Origin: Mycolicibacterium vulneris
GTDB lineage: Bacteria > Actinomycetota > Actinomycetes > Mycobacteriales > Mycobacteriaceae
NCBI RefSeq assembly: GCF_002104765.1
Contig: NZ_NCXM01000006.1
Span: 62,001-126,000, forward strand
DNA: 64,000 nucleotides
Direction of reading: 5' to 3'
Position numbers and translations under genes: made by a program. The notes under the pieces were generated by a model. The model saw only the letters and a list, made by a program, of their open reading frames with translations. It was not told the DNA's origin and made no database searches. The number at the start of each line of letters is the position of its first letter. Positions within the stretch are counted from its first letter, which is position 1. Below are positions 8,141-17,305 of the stretch, in pieces.

Positions 8141-10435
8141 ATGCAGACTGCTGATTGGCGGCCGCGTCTCGAGTTGCTGCTCGCCGAGTTTCGTCGTCGT
8201 CAGGCCGACGTCGCTCGGTCGGGCGTTGAACCCGACCGGATCGAGTTCGCCCGCGCTTGGCACGCCGAACTCGTCGACCACCAGCTGGCTGCGCCTGGGT
8301 GGCCCCGCGAGGTCGGTGGACTCGACCTATCGCTGGCGGATCAGCTGGACTACTACCGGATGACCACGGATGCGGGTGTGCCACCGCATCCGTGTCCGCT
8401 GTCGTTCATCCTCGCCCCCACGCTCATCGCGCACGGCACCCAGCAACAGAAGGATCGCTTCCTCACACCGCTGCTGCGCGCGGATGAGTTCTGGTGTCAA
8501 GGGTTTTCCGAGCCTGGGGCGGGCAGTGACCTGTCGTCGCTGTCCACCCGCGCGGTCCGCGACGGCGACGTGTACCGGGTGACGGGGCAGAAGGTGTGGA
8601 CCACGATGGCCGATCGCGCCGACTGGATGTTCGCGCTGGTGCGGACGGGGTCGGGGGGCAAACCATCGGACGGGATCACCTATCTCTTGATCCCGATGAA
8701 GAGCCCCGGGATCACCGTGCGTCCCCTGCGCGACATCAGCGGCGCGGCGCATTTCGCCGAGGTCTTCCTCGACGATGTCGCGGTGCCCGTCGAGAATGTG
8801 GTCGGCGACGAGGGCGCGGGGTGGTCGATCATGCGCACATCGCTGGGCCACGAGCGTGCCACCGCCTTTCTGGCCGACGAGTTCAAGTACCGGCGCACGG
8901 CCGACCGGGTGATCGACCTTGTCGTCGCACAACGGCTTGACGACGACCCGCTGGTCCGCCAGGACGTTGCTCGGCTGGAATCCGGGGTCCGCACCATCGC
9001 AGCCAACAGCGCCCGCGCGCTGGCCGCGGTTCTGCGCGGCGAGGATCCCGGCGGTATGGCGTCGGTGAACCGATTGGTGAAGTCGGAGTTTGAGCAGCAC
9101 ATGCATGCGCTCGCCCTGCGCGCGGCCGGTCCCTATGCGGCGCTGGGCAGCCGCGCACCCGACGCCGTCGACAAGGGGCGTTGGACGTTCGGCTATCTGA
9201 TGAGCCGTGCGACCACGATCGGTGCGGGCACCGCGGAGATCCAACGCAATACCATCGCCGAGAGCGTGCTCGGGCTGCCGTCACACCGCGGCGAGGGCAC
9301 CCGGGAAGCGGCCGTCACGCCCGGCGACCCGCTCACCGTGCCCGAGGAAGATGAACGCGAGCTGCGCGAGGTGCTGGCGGCGACACTGCAGGCCAAAGTG
9401 GACGAAGCAGCATTGCTCGACCGCAAGCGTCCCGTCGATGCGGCCGAGCCCGAAGTGTGGTCGGCGCTCGTCGAATTCGGCCTACCGGGCCTTGCTGTCG
9501 ATGAAACCTTGGGCGGCGCCGGCGCCCGACCGCGGTTGCTGTACACGGCCGTCGAAGAGGCCGCCAAGGCATTGGCCCCGGCGCCGCTTGTCCCGACCGT
9601 GATCGGGCTCGACGTCGCGTTACATTGCGGCGCAAAGGCTTTGGTTAAGCGAATCACGGGCGGTGCAACGGCGGCGTTCGCCGTACCCGTCAACGACAGC
9701 GGCTGGGTGACCAGCGGCCCCGAGCTGCCCGAGTGGGACGGAACTGGTCTCTCCGGTGTGGTCCCGATCGTGGCGGGAGCACCACACGCCGAGGTGCTCG
9801 TGGCATTGGCTCGCGTCGCAGCCGGGGTGGGTGAGGTATTGGTGGCCGTCGACGCGTCCGCCGACGGCGTTGAGGTGACGGCCCAGCAGCCGCTCGACCT
9901 CACCGGCACCGTCGGCGCGGTGACCTTCAGCGGGGCGGCGGGGGAGGTGCTGGCCGACGGAACCGATGTGCCTCGGATGTTGGCCGCGGCGCGCCGCCGG
10001 GCGGCCCTGGCCGTGGCCGCGGATTCCGTTGGGGTTGCGTCGCGCGCGCTGGCGATGGCCGTTCAGTGGGCACGCGAACGGCATCAGTTCGGCCGCCCCA
10101 TCGGCAGCTTCCAGGCCGTGTCGCACCGGTGCGCCGACATGCTGGTCGCACTCGAGGGCGCCCGCAGCCAGATCCTCGAGGCCGTCGAGTCCGACCTCGA
10201 GGAGTCGGGTTACCTGGCGGATTTGGCCGCCGCGGCCGCCCTCGATGCCGGTGTCGCCGCCACCGAGGGTGCGTTGCAGATCCACGGCGGCATCGGCTTC
10301 ACCTGGGAGCACCCGATCCATTTGCTGCTGCGCCGCGCTCGGGCCAACTCCGTGTTGGTTGGCCGTGCCGACGCGCTGCGAGACCGGGCGGCCGGCGAAC
10401 TGTTGGCGCCGTACCGACAACGGCGCTCCGAATAA
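8141..10435 (+). CDS. Two-domain fused acyl-CoA dehydrogenase (FadE34-like architecture)
   Basis: A 764-residue protein with two acyl-CoA dehydrogenase units. The N-terminal unit (about 1-385) has GFSEPGAGSD, KVWTT, TSLGHERATAF and GAGTAEIQRN. The C-terminal unit (about 400-764) has RHQFGRPIGSFQAVSH and GGIGFTWEHPIHLLLRR, the signature of the partner subunit of heteromeric FadE pairs. In mycobacterial steroid degradation alpha2beta2 dehydrogenases act on bulky side-chain CoA esters, and FadE34 is a natural fusion of the two. A similar preference for a bulky substrate is inferred. ATG 8141 has GTGGAG just upstream; a TTG 18 bases earlier falls inside the operator and is rejected. Confidence 0.9.
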   Translation: MQTADWRPRLELLLAEFRRRQADVARSGVEPDRIEFARAWHAELVDHQLAAPGWPREVGGLDLSLADQLDYYRMTTDAGVPPHPCPLSFILAPTLIAHGTQQQKDRFLTPLLRADEFWCQGFSEPGAGSDLSSLSTRAVRDGDVYRVTGQKVWTTMADRADWMFALVRTGSGGKPSDGITYLLIPMKSPGITVRPLRDISGAAHFAEVFLDDVAVPVENVVGDEGAGWSIMRTSLGHERATAFLADEFKYRRTADRVIDLVVAQRLDDDPLVRQDVARLESGVRTIAANSARALAAVLRGEDPGGMASVNRLVKSEFEQHMHALALRAAGPYAALGSRAPDAVDKGRWTFGYLMSRATTIGAGTAEIQRNTIAESVLGLPSHRGEGTREAAVTPGDPLTVPEEDERELREVLAATLQAKVDEAALLDRKRPVDAAEPEVWSALVEFGLPGLAVDETLGGAGARPRLLYTAVEEAAKALAPAPLVPTVIGLDVALHCGAKALVKRITGGATAAFAVPVNDSGWVTSGPELPEWDGTGLSGVVPIVAGAPHAEVLVALARVAAGVGEVLVAVDASADGVEVTAQQPLDLTGTVGAVTFSGAAGEVLADGTDVPRMLAAARRRAALAVAADSVGVASRALAMAVQWARERHQFGRPIGSFQAVSHRCADMLVALEGARSQILEAVESDLEESGYLADLAAAAALDAGVAATEGALQIHGGIGFTWEHPIHLLLRRARANSVLVGRADALRDRAAGELLAPYRQRRSE

Positions 10436-10479
10436 CGTTGAGGCGCTGAGACGTTCGTAATCAACAGGAAGACGGAAAC

Positions 10480-11670
10480 GTGGAATACGGAATGGGTCCC
10501 GAACTGGAGGCCTTTCGCGCGGAGGTGCGGGCTTTCATTGCGGAGCATGCACCGCCCATACCGCCGCGGGCGGGCGTGCGCAGCGCTGAGAATGAAGCCG
10601 AGCTCAAGGCGCTTCAGGATTGGACGGCGCGTCTGTTCGAAGCCGGCTACGTCGGCGCCGACTGGCCCGTGGAGTTCGGCGGCCGCGATGACCGCTCCGC
10701 TGAACACGCCATCGTGGTGGGCGAGGAGCTGGCCCGGGCCGCGGTGCCGGGGGTGCCGAGCGGTAACGCGCTGGCATCGCATGCGCTGATCCACTGCGGC
10801 ACCGATGACCAGCGCCGCAGGCATCTGCCCGAGATCCGCGCGGGTCGACAGCTGTGGTGCCAATTGTTCAGCGAGCCCGGTGCAGGAAGCGATCTGGCGT
10901 CGCTGCGTACCCGCGCTGTTCTCGACGGTGATACCTATACCGTCAACGGGCAGAAGGTGTGGACCACCGACGGACACTGGGCCGACTACGGATATCTGTT
11001 GGCGCGCACCGATTCCGACGCCCCCAAGCACAAGGGCATCAGTGCGTTTATCCTCGACATGTCCAGCCCGGGCATCACGGTGCGCCCGCTGCGCGAGCTG
11101 ACCGGCACCTCGGACTTCAACGAGGTCTTCTTCGATTCCGTCGAGGTGCCGGCCGAGGCGATGATCGGAGAACCGGGACAGGGCTGGGCGATCGCAAACG
11201 CCACGTTGGGGCATGAACGTACCAGCGTGGGCGCCGCGGTCGTCAAGTTGAGGCTGGCCATTGAGGCATTGGTGCAACTCGCCTCGCACGTCACCGTCGA
11301 CGGTCGCCTCGCGATCGACAACGACCGTATTCGTGATCGGATCGGCGAGTTCAGCGCCGAGGTGGAGGCGCTGTCCGCGCTGACGTACGCCAATCTCACG
11401 CGTTGGCTGCGTGGCACCGAGCGCATGCACGACGGCGCGATGGCCAAGCTGATGTTCAGCGAGCTGAATCTCGAGATGGCACGCTTCGCAGTCGAACTCG
11501 GCGGCGAGGCAGGCGTTTTAGTGGAGGGCGACCCGGACGTTCTCGACGGCGGTCGCTGGCAGGACGAGTGGTTGTACGCTCGGGCCTACACCATCGCCGG
11601 CGGCAGTTCGGAGATCATGCGCAACCTGATCGCCGAGCGGGGCTTGGCGCTGCCGCGGGATCGGCGCTGA
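10480..11670 (+). CDS. Acyl-CoA dehydrogenase, alpha-type subunit
   Basis: A 396-residue dehydrogenase with LFSEPGAGSD, KVWTTDGHWAD, ATLGHERTS and AGGSSEIMRNLIAERGL. The last motif lacks the MCAD-type Glu, so the Glu of GHER (the isovaleryl-CoA-dehydrogenase-like position) may be the base. It resembles the N-terminal half of the fusion just upstream and is co-directional with it, 44 bases downstream. The convergent gene at 11674 encodes a beta-type partner, so the pair may form a split heteromer. GTG 10480 follows AGGAAG; an ATG at 10492 is an alternative. Confidence 0.9.
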   Translation: MEYGMGPELEAFRAEVRAFIAEHAPPIPPRAGVRSAENEAELKALQDWTARLFEAGYVGADWPVEFGGRDDRSAEHAIVVGEELARAAVPGVPSGNALASHALIHCGTDDQRRRHLPEIRAGRQLWCQLFSEPGAGSDLASLRTRAVLDGDTYTVNGQKVWTTDGHWADYGYLLARTDSDAPKHKGISAFILDMSSPGITVRPLRELTGTSDFNEVFFDSVEVPAEAMIGEPGQGWAIANATLGHERTSVGAAVVKLRLAIEALVQLASHVTVDGRLAIDNDRIRDRIGEFSAEVEALSALTYANLTRWLRGTERMHDGAMAKLMFSELNLEMARFAVELGGEAGVLVEGDPDVLDGGRWQDEWLYARAYTIAGGSSEIMRNLIAERGLALPRDRR

Positions 11671-11673
11671 ATG

Positions 11674-12681
11674 TCAAGCCGTGAGCAGCGCCGCGCGGTG
11701 TTCGGCGACGCTCCCGTTGAAGGCTTCGTCGACCTTGATCCGGCGCAGGAACAGATGCAGATCGTGTTCCCAGGTGAAGCCGATGCCGCCGTGCACCTGC
11801 AGCGCCGTTCCGGCCACCTTGGCGGCGGCGGACTTCGTGTACGCCGCCGCCGCGGACGCGGCCCGGGACCGGGCAGCGGCCGACGCGGTATCCAGTGCGA
11901 GCGCCGCGGCCCACAGCGTGGCCCGGCCGGCCTCCACCGCGACTGCCATGTCGGCGCAGTGATGCTTGACTGCCTGGAACGACCCGATCGGCGCGCCGAA
12001 CTGCTCCCGCTGCTTGGCGTAAGACACCGTCATGTCGAGCAGTCGGGCCGCCCCGCCCAATGCGTCGAACGCCCGGTGCACCGCCAAAGCGTCGCGCAGC
12101 AGGGCCAGCGTGCCGGCAGGCAGCCGCGTCCAGTCGGCGATCGTCGCGTCGAGGTCCACGCGTGCCCACGAACGGCTCAGGTCGAGCGTCGACATGCCCG
12201 ACAGCGTCGGGGCATTCAGGACCGCCAGGTACTCGCCGTCGTCCACGTGGCCCGCCACCGCGATGGAGTCCATATCGGCGGCCATCGGCACCGGACGGGT
12301 GATACCAGCCAGCCCCAGCGCATCGCTATCAAGAAGGGCGTCGGGACCGAGCGTCAATCCGGTCAGTTCGCCGTCTCCGGCGGGCGAGTCGACGTGGTCG
12401 AGCAGCCAGGCCGCGATATTGAGATCCGCGACCGGGAGCGAGCTGGCCGCGTATCCGTGCTCCTCGGCGAGGATGGCGAGATCCACATGGGTGCCGCCCA
12501 TTTCGGGAGTGAGCAGCTCCAGAAGACCCGATTCCGCCGCATGCGCGACCGCCGCAGGATCGACGGTGACCGCAGCCGAGTCCAGCGTCGCGCGGACCCT
12601 GGCGATGGGGTCGTTTTTGGTGAGCCAGGCCCGCTCCGCCGCGGCGAGTTGATCCTGTTCGTCCGTCAAGCCGAAGTCCAT
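11674..12681 (-). CDS. Acyl-CoA dehydrogenase, beta-type subunit
   Basis: A 335-residue short dehydrogenase-family protein, with a degenerate middle domain and the C-terminal motifs REQFGAPIGSFQAVKHH and GGIGFTWEHDLHLFLRR. Such proteins usually pair with a full-length FadE subunit to form an alpha2beta2 enzyme. Its stop lies three bases from the stop of the alpha-type gene at 10480, an unusual convergent arrangement for likely partners. ATG 12681 has GAAAGG eight bases upstream; a GTG at 12696 has no ribosome site. An AGTTNACCWAGT site lies 18 bases upstream of the start. Confidence 0.88.
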   Translation of the reverse strand: MDFGLTDEQDQLAAAERAWLTKNDPIARVRATLDSAAVTVDPAAVAHAAESGLLELLTPEMGGTHVDLAILAEEHGYAASSLPVADLNIAAWLLDHVDSPAGDGELTGLTLGPDALLDSDALGLAGITRPVPMAADMDSIAVAGHVDDGEYLAVLNAPTLSGMSTLDLSRSWARVDLDATIADWTRLPAGTLALLRDALAVHRAFDALGGAARLLDMTVSYAKQREQFGAPIGSFQAVKHHCADMAVAVEAGRATLWAAALALDTASAAARSRAASAAAAYTKSAAAKVAGTALQVHGGIGFTWEHDLHLFLRRIKVDEAFNGSVAEHRAALLTA

Positions 12682-12698
12682 CGCAAAACCTTTCACAA

Positions 12699-12715
12699 AG
12701 TTGACCTAGTAAACC
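12699..12715. promoter_or_regulatory. AGTTGACCTAGTAAACC operator-like site (copy 2)
   Basis: Shares AGTTNACCWAGT with the sites at 8112 and 49927, in the same orientation. It sits between the minus-strand beta-type dehydrogenase (start 12681) and the plus-strand ligase operon (start 12775), so one bound regulator could control both. Confidence 0.58.
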
Positions 12716-12774
12716 ATGTCCACTAGTTTCAGGAGAACGGCTATCCGCCGCGGAAGTCGATCCGGAAAGTCACG

Positions 12775-14292
12775 ATGACGAGCATTGACGATGCGCTGGG
12801 ACGGCTCTGGGACGCCGACGACGACGACCGCATGTTGGAGTGCGACGGACGCTGGGCGTCTTGGGGTTCCGTTCGGTCACTCACCGAGCGGATCGACCGG
12901 GAACTGACCGCCGCCGGGTGTCAGACCGGCGGCCGAGTCGCCGTCGTGCTATCCAATCGAATGGAGTCTGTCGCGGCGCTCATCGCCATCTTTCGGGGCG
13001 GACGGACGTTGGTGACCATCAGCCCGCTCCAGCCGCCGGACCGGCTGAGCGACGACCTCGGGGCGTCCGCCGCTCCCTTCGTCCTTGCGCCTGCCGCGTT
13101 GTGGTCCGACGAGGTGTTCAACCGCGTCGTCGCCGATCTCGGGGCGACCGGCTGGAGGCTCGACGACGGCGAACTCGACCTGCAGGTACGGGGCACGACG
13201 GAAGCGGTGAGCGGCGATCCAGCGGTAGCCATCGAGATGCTGACTTCGGGCACGACGGGTGCCCCGAAGCGCATCCCGCTGACCCGCGCGCAGCTCGAGG
13301 CCTCCCTGGCTTCGGCGTTGCGGCACAACGATCGTCCGGAAGTGAGAACCAAGCCGCCGCTGACCGGAGCGGTCGGCCTGGTGACGTTGCCGATCGTGCA
13401 CATTGGCGGGCTCTGGTCGTTGTTGCAGTCACTGGTCGCGGCCCGGCCGATCGCGATGCTCGATCGATTCACGGTGCCGGGTTGGCACGCCGTGGTGAAG
13501 CAGTATCGGCCCGCGGTGGCAGGGCTGCCCCCGGCGGCCATGCGATCGGTGCTCGACTCCGACATTCCGCGGGAGGACCTGGCGAGCATCCGAGCCATCA
13601 ATGCGGGTACCAGTCCCGTCGACCCAGCGTTGGTCGATGCGTTCTTCGAGCGCTACGGCATCCCGATCCTCGTCGTCTATGGCGCGACCGAATTCTCCGG
13701 CGCCGTGGCCGGATGGACGGTGAAGGACTTCCACTCGCGGTGGGCCGACAAGAAGGGCAGCGTCGGACGCGCCTTTCCCGGTGTGCGGTTGCGGGTCGTC
13801 GACGACGATGGCGCCGCGGTCAGCCGGGGGGTCACCGGCAGGCTGCAGGTTGCCACGCTGCAGGCCGGCGGCGCCGGAGACTGGATCACGACCAGTGACC
13901 TAGGGCATCTCGATGAAGATGATTTCCTCTACATCGACGGCCGCGCGGACGACGTGATCGTGCGCGGCGGTTTCAAGGTGTCCCCGGAGACGGTCGTCCG
14001 CGCATTGCGTGCGCACCCGGCGGTGGCAGATGCCGCCGTCGCGCCCATGCCGGATCAGCGGTTGGGCCAGATTCCGGTTGCCGCAGTTGAATTGCGCCCA
14101 GGCGCCGCCGCCGATGGCGAGGCGCTCCGGGAACACTGTCGGGCCACACTGACGCCCTATGAGGTGCCCGCCCGCATCTTCGTCGTCGACGAGTTGCCTC
14201 GTGGAGCGGCACTCAAGGTCGATCGTCGGCGTTTAATCGCACTGCTCGAGGACCTTGGCGTGCCGATCGGTCAACCGGCCGCCGCAGGCTGA
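12775..14292 (+). CDS. Acyl-CoA synthetase (AMP-forming)
   Basis: A 505-residue adenylate-forming ligase. The A3 motif MLTSGTTGAPKR is near residue 158, YGATEF near 300 and the hinge Asp in YIDGRADDVIVRGGFK near 385; the C-terminal Lys lies in GAALKVDRRRL. It would activate a carboxylic acid with ATP and CoA. ATG 12775 has GGAAAG upstream. It is the first gene of a plus-strand run that reaches 20058, with a 37-base gap to the next gene. The middle region is short compared with long-chain FadD proteins, suggesting a small or cyclic acid, but that is weak evidence. Confidence 0.9.
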   Translation: MTSIDDALGRLWDADDDDRMLECDGRWASWGSVRSLTERIDRELTAAGCQTGGRVAVVLSNRMESVAALIAIFRGGRTLVTISPLQPPDRLSDDLGASAAPFVLAPAALWSDEVFNRVVADLGATGWRLDDGELDLQVRGTTEAVSGDPAVAIEMLTSGTTGAPKRIPLTRAQLEASLASALRHNDRPEVRTKPPLTGAVGLVTLPIVHIGGLWSLLQSLVAARPIAMLDRFTVPGWHAVVKQYRPAVAGLPPAAMRSVLDSDIPREDLASIRAINAGTSPVDPALVDAFFERYGIPILVVYGATEFSGAVAGWTVKDFHSRWADKKGSVGRAFPGVRLRVVDDDGAAVSRGVTGRLQVATLQAGGAGDWITTSDLGHLDEDDFLYIDGRADDVIVRGGFKVSPETVVRALRAHPAVADAAVAPMPDQRLGQIPVAAVELRPGAAADGEALREHCRATLTPYEVPARIFVVDELPRGAALKVDRRRLIALLEDLGVPIGQPAAAG

Positions 14293-14329
14293 AACTCCGG
14301 CACTGCCAATCCAATCGGAAGGAGACATT

Positions 14330-15139
14330 ATGGCTGAAACCCTGACAGAGGTGACCCGCCAAGCCGCCGTCGTCGAGCGGCGGGGCAACGTCGCGCTCAT
14401 CACCATCGACCGGCCAGATGCGCGCAACGCCGTCAACGGCGCGGTCAGCACGGCCGTCGGTGACGCACTCGAAGCGGCGCAGCGCGATCCCGAGGTGCGG
14501 GCCGTCGTCCTTACGGGTGCCGGCGAGAAGTCGTTCTGTGCCGGAGCAGACCTCAAGGCCGTCTCTCGCGGCGAGAATCTCTACCACGCGGAGCACCCTG
14601 AATGGGGCTTCGCCGGTTACGTGCACCACTTCATCGACAAACCCACCATCGCCGCAGTGAACGGCACCGCGCTCGGCGGCGGCTCAGAGCTCGCCTTGGC
14701 CAGCGATCTGGTGATCGCCTGCGAGAGTGCGAGTTTCGGACTTCCTGAGGTGAAACGCGGCCTGATCGCGGGTGCGGGCGGCGTGTTCCGGATCGTCGAG
14801 CAGCTGCCACGCAAGGTCGCGTTGGAGTTGGTGTTGACAGGTGAGCCGATGACAGCCTCCGACGCCTTGCGGTGGGGCCTGATTAATGAGGTCGTGCCGG
14901 ACGGCACCGTCGTGGAAGCCGCCTTGGCGCTCGCCGAGCGGATCACCTGTAACGCGCCACTGTCGGTACAAGCCAGTAAGCGGATCGCCTACGGTGCCGA
15001 CGACGGGATCATCGGCGCCGAGGAACCCAAGTGGGAACGCACGATTCGCGAATTCACCGAGTTGTTGAAGTCTGAGGACGCCAAGGAAGGTCCGTTGGCC
15101 TTCGCAGAGAAGCGTCAACCCGTATGGAAGGCACGCTGA
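14330..15139 (+). CDS. Enoyl-CoA hydratase (crotonase family) with both catalytic Glu
   Basis: A 269-residue crotonase that would hydrate trans-2-enoyl-CoA to 3S-hydroxyacyl-CoA. Both catalytic glutamates are visible: in LGGGSELALASDL and in GLPEVKRGLIAG. The oxyanion-hole region AGADLKA and the ECH signature are intact, so this is the most orthodox of the four crotonases in the window. ATG 14330 follows a strong GGAAGGAG at 14318-14324. The next gene, an SDR, starts two bases after its stop, which suggests consecutive hydration and oxidation. Confidence 0.93.
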   Translation: MAETLTEVTRQAAVVERRGNVALITIDRPDARNAVNGAVSTAVGDALEAAQRDPEVRAVVLTGAGEKSFCAGADLKAVSRGENLYHAEHPEWGFAGYVHHFIDKPTIAAVNGTALGGGSELALASDLVIACESASFGLPEVKRGLIAGAGGVFRIVEQLPRKVALELVLTGEPMTASDALRWGLINEVVPDGTVVEAALALAERITCNAPLSVQASKRIAYGADDGIIGAEEPKWERTIREFTELLKSEDAKEGPLAFAEKRQPVWKAR

Positions 15140-15140
15140 A

Positions 15141-15992
15141 ATGGGTCGAGTGCAGGACAAAGTGGTTCTGGTTACCGGAGGAGCCCGCGGTCAGGGCCGC
15201 AGCCACGCCGTCAAACTGGCCGAGGAGGGCGCTGACATCATCCTCTTCGACATCTGTCACGACATCGAGACCAACGAATACCCACTGGCGACATCGCGTG
15301 ATCTCGAGGAAGCCGGTCTGGAGGTGGAGAAGACCGGCCGCAAGGCCTACACCGCCGAGGTCGACGTGCGAGACCGGGCGGTCGTGGGCCGCGAACTCGC
15401 GAACGCGGTCGCCGAATTCGGCAAACTCGACGTGGTAGTTGCCAATGCCGGCATCTGCCCACTGGGCGCTCATCTGCCGGTTCAGGCCTTCGCCGATGCC
15501 TTCGACGTCGACTTCGTCGGCGTCATCAACACCGTCCACGCCGCGCTGCCGTACCTGACGTCCGGCGCGTCGATCATCACCACCGGATCGGTCGCCGGCC
15601 TCATCGCAGCCGCCCAGCCCCCCGGCGCCGGCGGCCCGCAGGGCCCGGGCGGCGCGGGCTACAGCTACGCCAAGCAGCTGGTGGATTCCTATACCTTGCA
15701 GCTCGCCGCACAGCTCGCCCCACAATCCATCCGCGCCAACGTTATTCACCCGACAAACGTGAACACCGACATGCTCAACAGTGCGCCGATGTACCGGCAG
15801 TTCCGACCAGACCTCGAGGCGCCGAGCCGCGACGACGCCCTGCTGGCCTTCCCCGCCATGCAGGCGATGCCCACCCCCTACGTCGAAGCCTCGGATATCT
15901 CGAACGCGGTCTGCTTTCTGGCCTCGGACGAATCCCGGTATGTCACGGGCCTGCAGTTCAAGGTCGACGCCGGCGCAATGCTGAAGTTCTAG
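15141..15992 (+). CDS. Mycofactocin-coupled SDR-family oxidoreductase
   Basis: A 283-residue short-chain dehydrogenase with nucleotide motif TGGARGQGRSHA, ANAG, catalytic Ser in ITTGSVAG and YSYAK. After the second strand (LFDICHDIE) it has the insertion NEYPLATSRDLEEA, which marks the SDR subfamily that keeps its NAD bound and passes electrons to mycofactocin. It would oxidise a secondary alcohol, possibly the hydroxyacyl-CoA made by the adjacent hydratase. The ATG has GGAAGG upstream and lies two bases from the previous stop. Two other intact paralogues are at 39710 and 52129 and a degenerate one is at 60519. Confidence 0.9.
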   Translation: MGRVQDKVVLVTGGARGQGRSHAVKLAEEGADIILFDICHDIETNEYPLATSRDLEEAGLEVEKTGRKAYTAEVDVRDRAVVGRELANAVAEFGKLDVVVANAGICPLGAHLPVQAFADAFDVDFVGVINTVHAALPYLTSGASIITTGSVAGLIAAAQPPGAGGPQGPGGAGYSYAKQLVDSYTLQLAAQLAPQSIRANVIHPTNVNTDMLNSAPMYRQFRPDLEAPSRDDALLAFPAMQAMPTPYVEASDISNAVCFLASDESRYVTGLQFKVDAGAMLKF

Positions 15993-16000
15993 GAGGACCG

Positions 16001-17296
16001 ATGACCACCACAGAAAAGCACAGCGCCGACGCGGCCGCCGAAGAGGGCCGCATCACCGACGAGGACATCGAACGCGCCAAAGGGCAGATCGGAATTCCCG
16101 TTCACCAGCGCGACGAAGCGTGGAACAAGCTGCCGTCGGCCGACGCCATCACGCACTTCGCCTTCGGCTGCGGTGACGACAACCCGTTGTTCCACGACCC
16201 GACGTACGGGCCGTCGACACGCTGGCACGGACAGATCGCATCGCCGACCTTCCCGATCGCGACGGGCCTGGATCAGACCCCTAAGTTCACCGATCCGGAG
16301 CGGAAGAAGCTGTTCCGCGGTCTGTTTCGCGGAACTGGCAAGTACTACTCGGGGGTGAAGTGGACGTGGTACCGCCCGATCTACGCGGGCAGGCCGGTCT
16401 TAGCGGAGAACTACACCCTCGACGTCCAGGTGAAGGAAAGTGAATTCTCCGGTGGGCGTTCGGTCAAGGAAACCTTCCGTTACCTCTACGTCGACATCGA
16501 CGGCAACCCGATCGCGACCCGCGACGAGTCCTACATCAACGCCGAGCGTCACGGCTCGAAGAAGTCCGGGAAGCTTAAGGACATCGCGCGCAAGCACTGG
16601 ACTCCCGAGGAGTTCGCCCAGGTCGAGGAAGAGTACGAGGCAGAGCAACGGCGAGGCGCTGATCCCCAGTGGTGGGAGGACGTCTCGGTGGGCGACGAAC
16701 TCCCCGGAATCATCAAGGGCCCGTTGACTGTCGTCGACATCATCTCGATGCACATGGGGTGGGGCTGGGGCGGCTATGGCGTGGGGCCGCTGAAATTCGC
16801 CCACCAATTACGCAAGCGGATGCCCGCTTTCTACCAGCCGGATGAGTATGGCGTCCCCGACGTCGTGCAACGACTGCACTGGGATGCCGAACGCGCTCAG
16901 GCACTTGGTATTCCGGCGCCGTACGACTATGGTCAGATGCGCGCGGCGTGGGTAAGCCACCTGCTGACCAACTGGACCGGTGACGACGGCTGGCTGGCTG
17001 AGATGGATCTGCAACTACGCGGCTTCAACTACCACGGAGACGTGCACCGCTGCACTGGCACGGTCACCTCAAAGGGCGAGGGGGCTGAAGACCCAGTGTC
17101 GCTGGACGTCTTCGCCACCAGCCAGCGGGGCGAAACCACCACGCGAGGCACCGCCAAGGTGTTGCTGCCGTCGAAGGCGACCGGTGCTGTTGTGCTGCCG
17201 ATCCCGGATGCCGATCTGCGAAGGCGGGGAGCACAGGTCGTTTCGCGAGTTTCTGGCAAAGTCGGTGAAGAAATGCGACGACTGTATGGAGAGTGA
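16001..17296 (+). CDS. Double-hotdog MaoC/FAS1-like acyl-CoA dehydratase
   Basis: A 431-residue protein with an N-terminal dehydratase-like hotdog (about 40-200, including DAITHFAFGCGDDNPLFHD, the Asp/His hydratase motif) and a second hotdog-like region (about 225-400, MHMGWGWGGYGVGP). Proteins of this layout hydrate or dehydrate CoA thioesters in mycobacterial steroid and polyketide-like degradation. ATG 16001 follows AGGAGG. It lies eight bases after the SDR stop and nine before a dehydrogenase. Either half may be inactive, since only the N-terminal half shows the full motif. Confidence 0.82.
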   Translation: MTTTEKHSADAAAEEGRITDEDIERAKGQIGIPVHQRDEAWNKLPSADAITHFAFGCGDDNPLFHDPTYGPSTRWHGQIASPTFPIATGLDQTPKFTDPERKKLFRGLFRGTGKYYSGVKWTWYRPIYAGRPVLAENYTLDVQVKESEFSGGRSVKETFRYLYVDIDGNPIATRDESYINAERHGSKKSGKLKDIARKHWTPEEFAQVEEEYEAEQRRGADPQWWEDVSVGDELPGIIKGPLTVVDIISMHMGWGWGGYGVGPLKFAHQLRKRMPAFYQPDEYGVPDVVQRLHWDAERAQALGIPAPYDYGQMRAAWVSHLLTNWTGDDGWLAEMDLQLRGFNYHGDVHRCTGTVTSKGEGAEDPVSLDVFATSQRGETTTRGTAKVLLPSKATGAVVLPIPDADLRRRGAQVVSRVSGKVGEEMRRLYGE

Positions 17297-17305
17297 GATC
17301 ACCAC

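Noticed and set aside
11671..12726. 351-codon plus-strand frame opposite the beta-type dehydrogenase
   Set aside because: The minus strand carries dehydrogenase motifs; the plus frame is Arg/Gly-rich with none.
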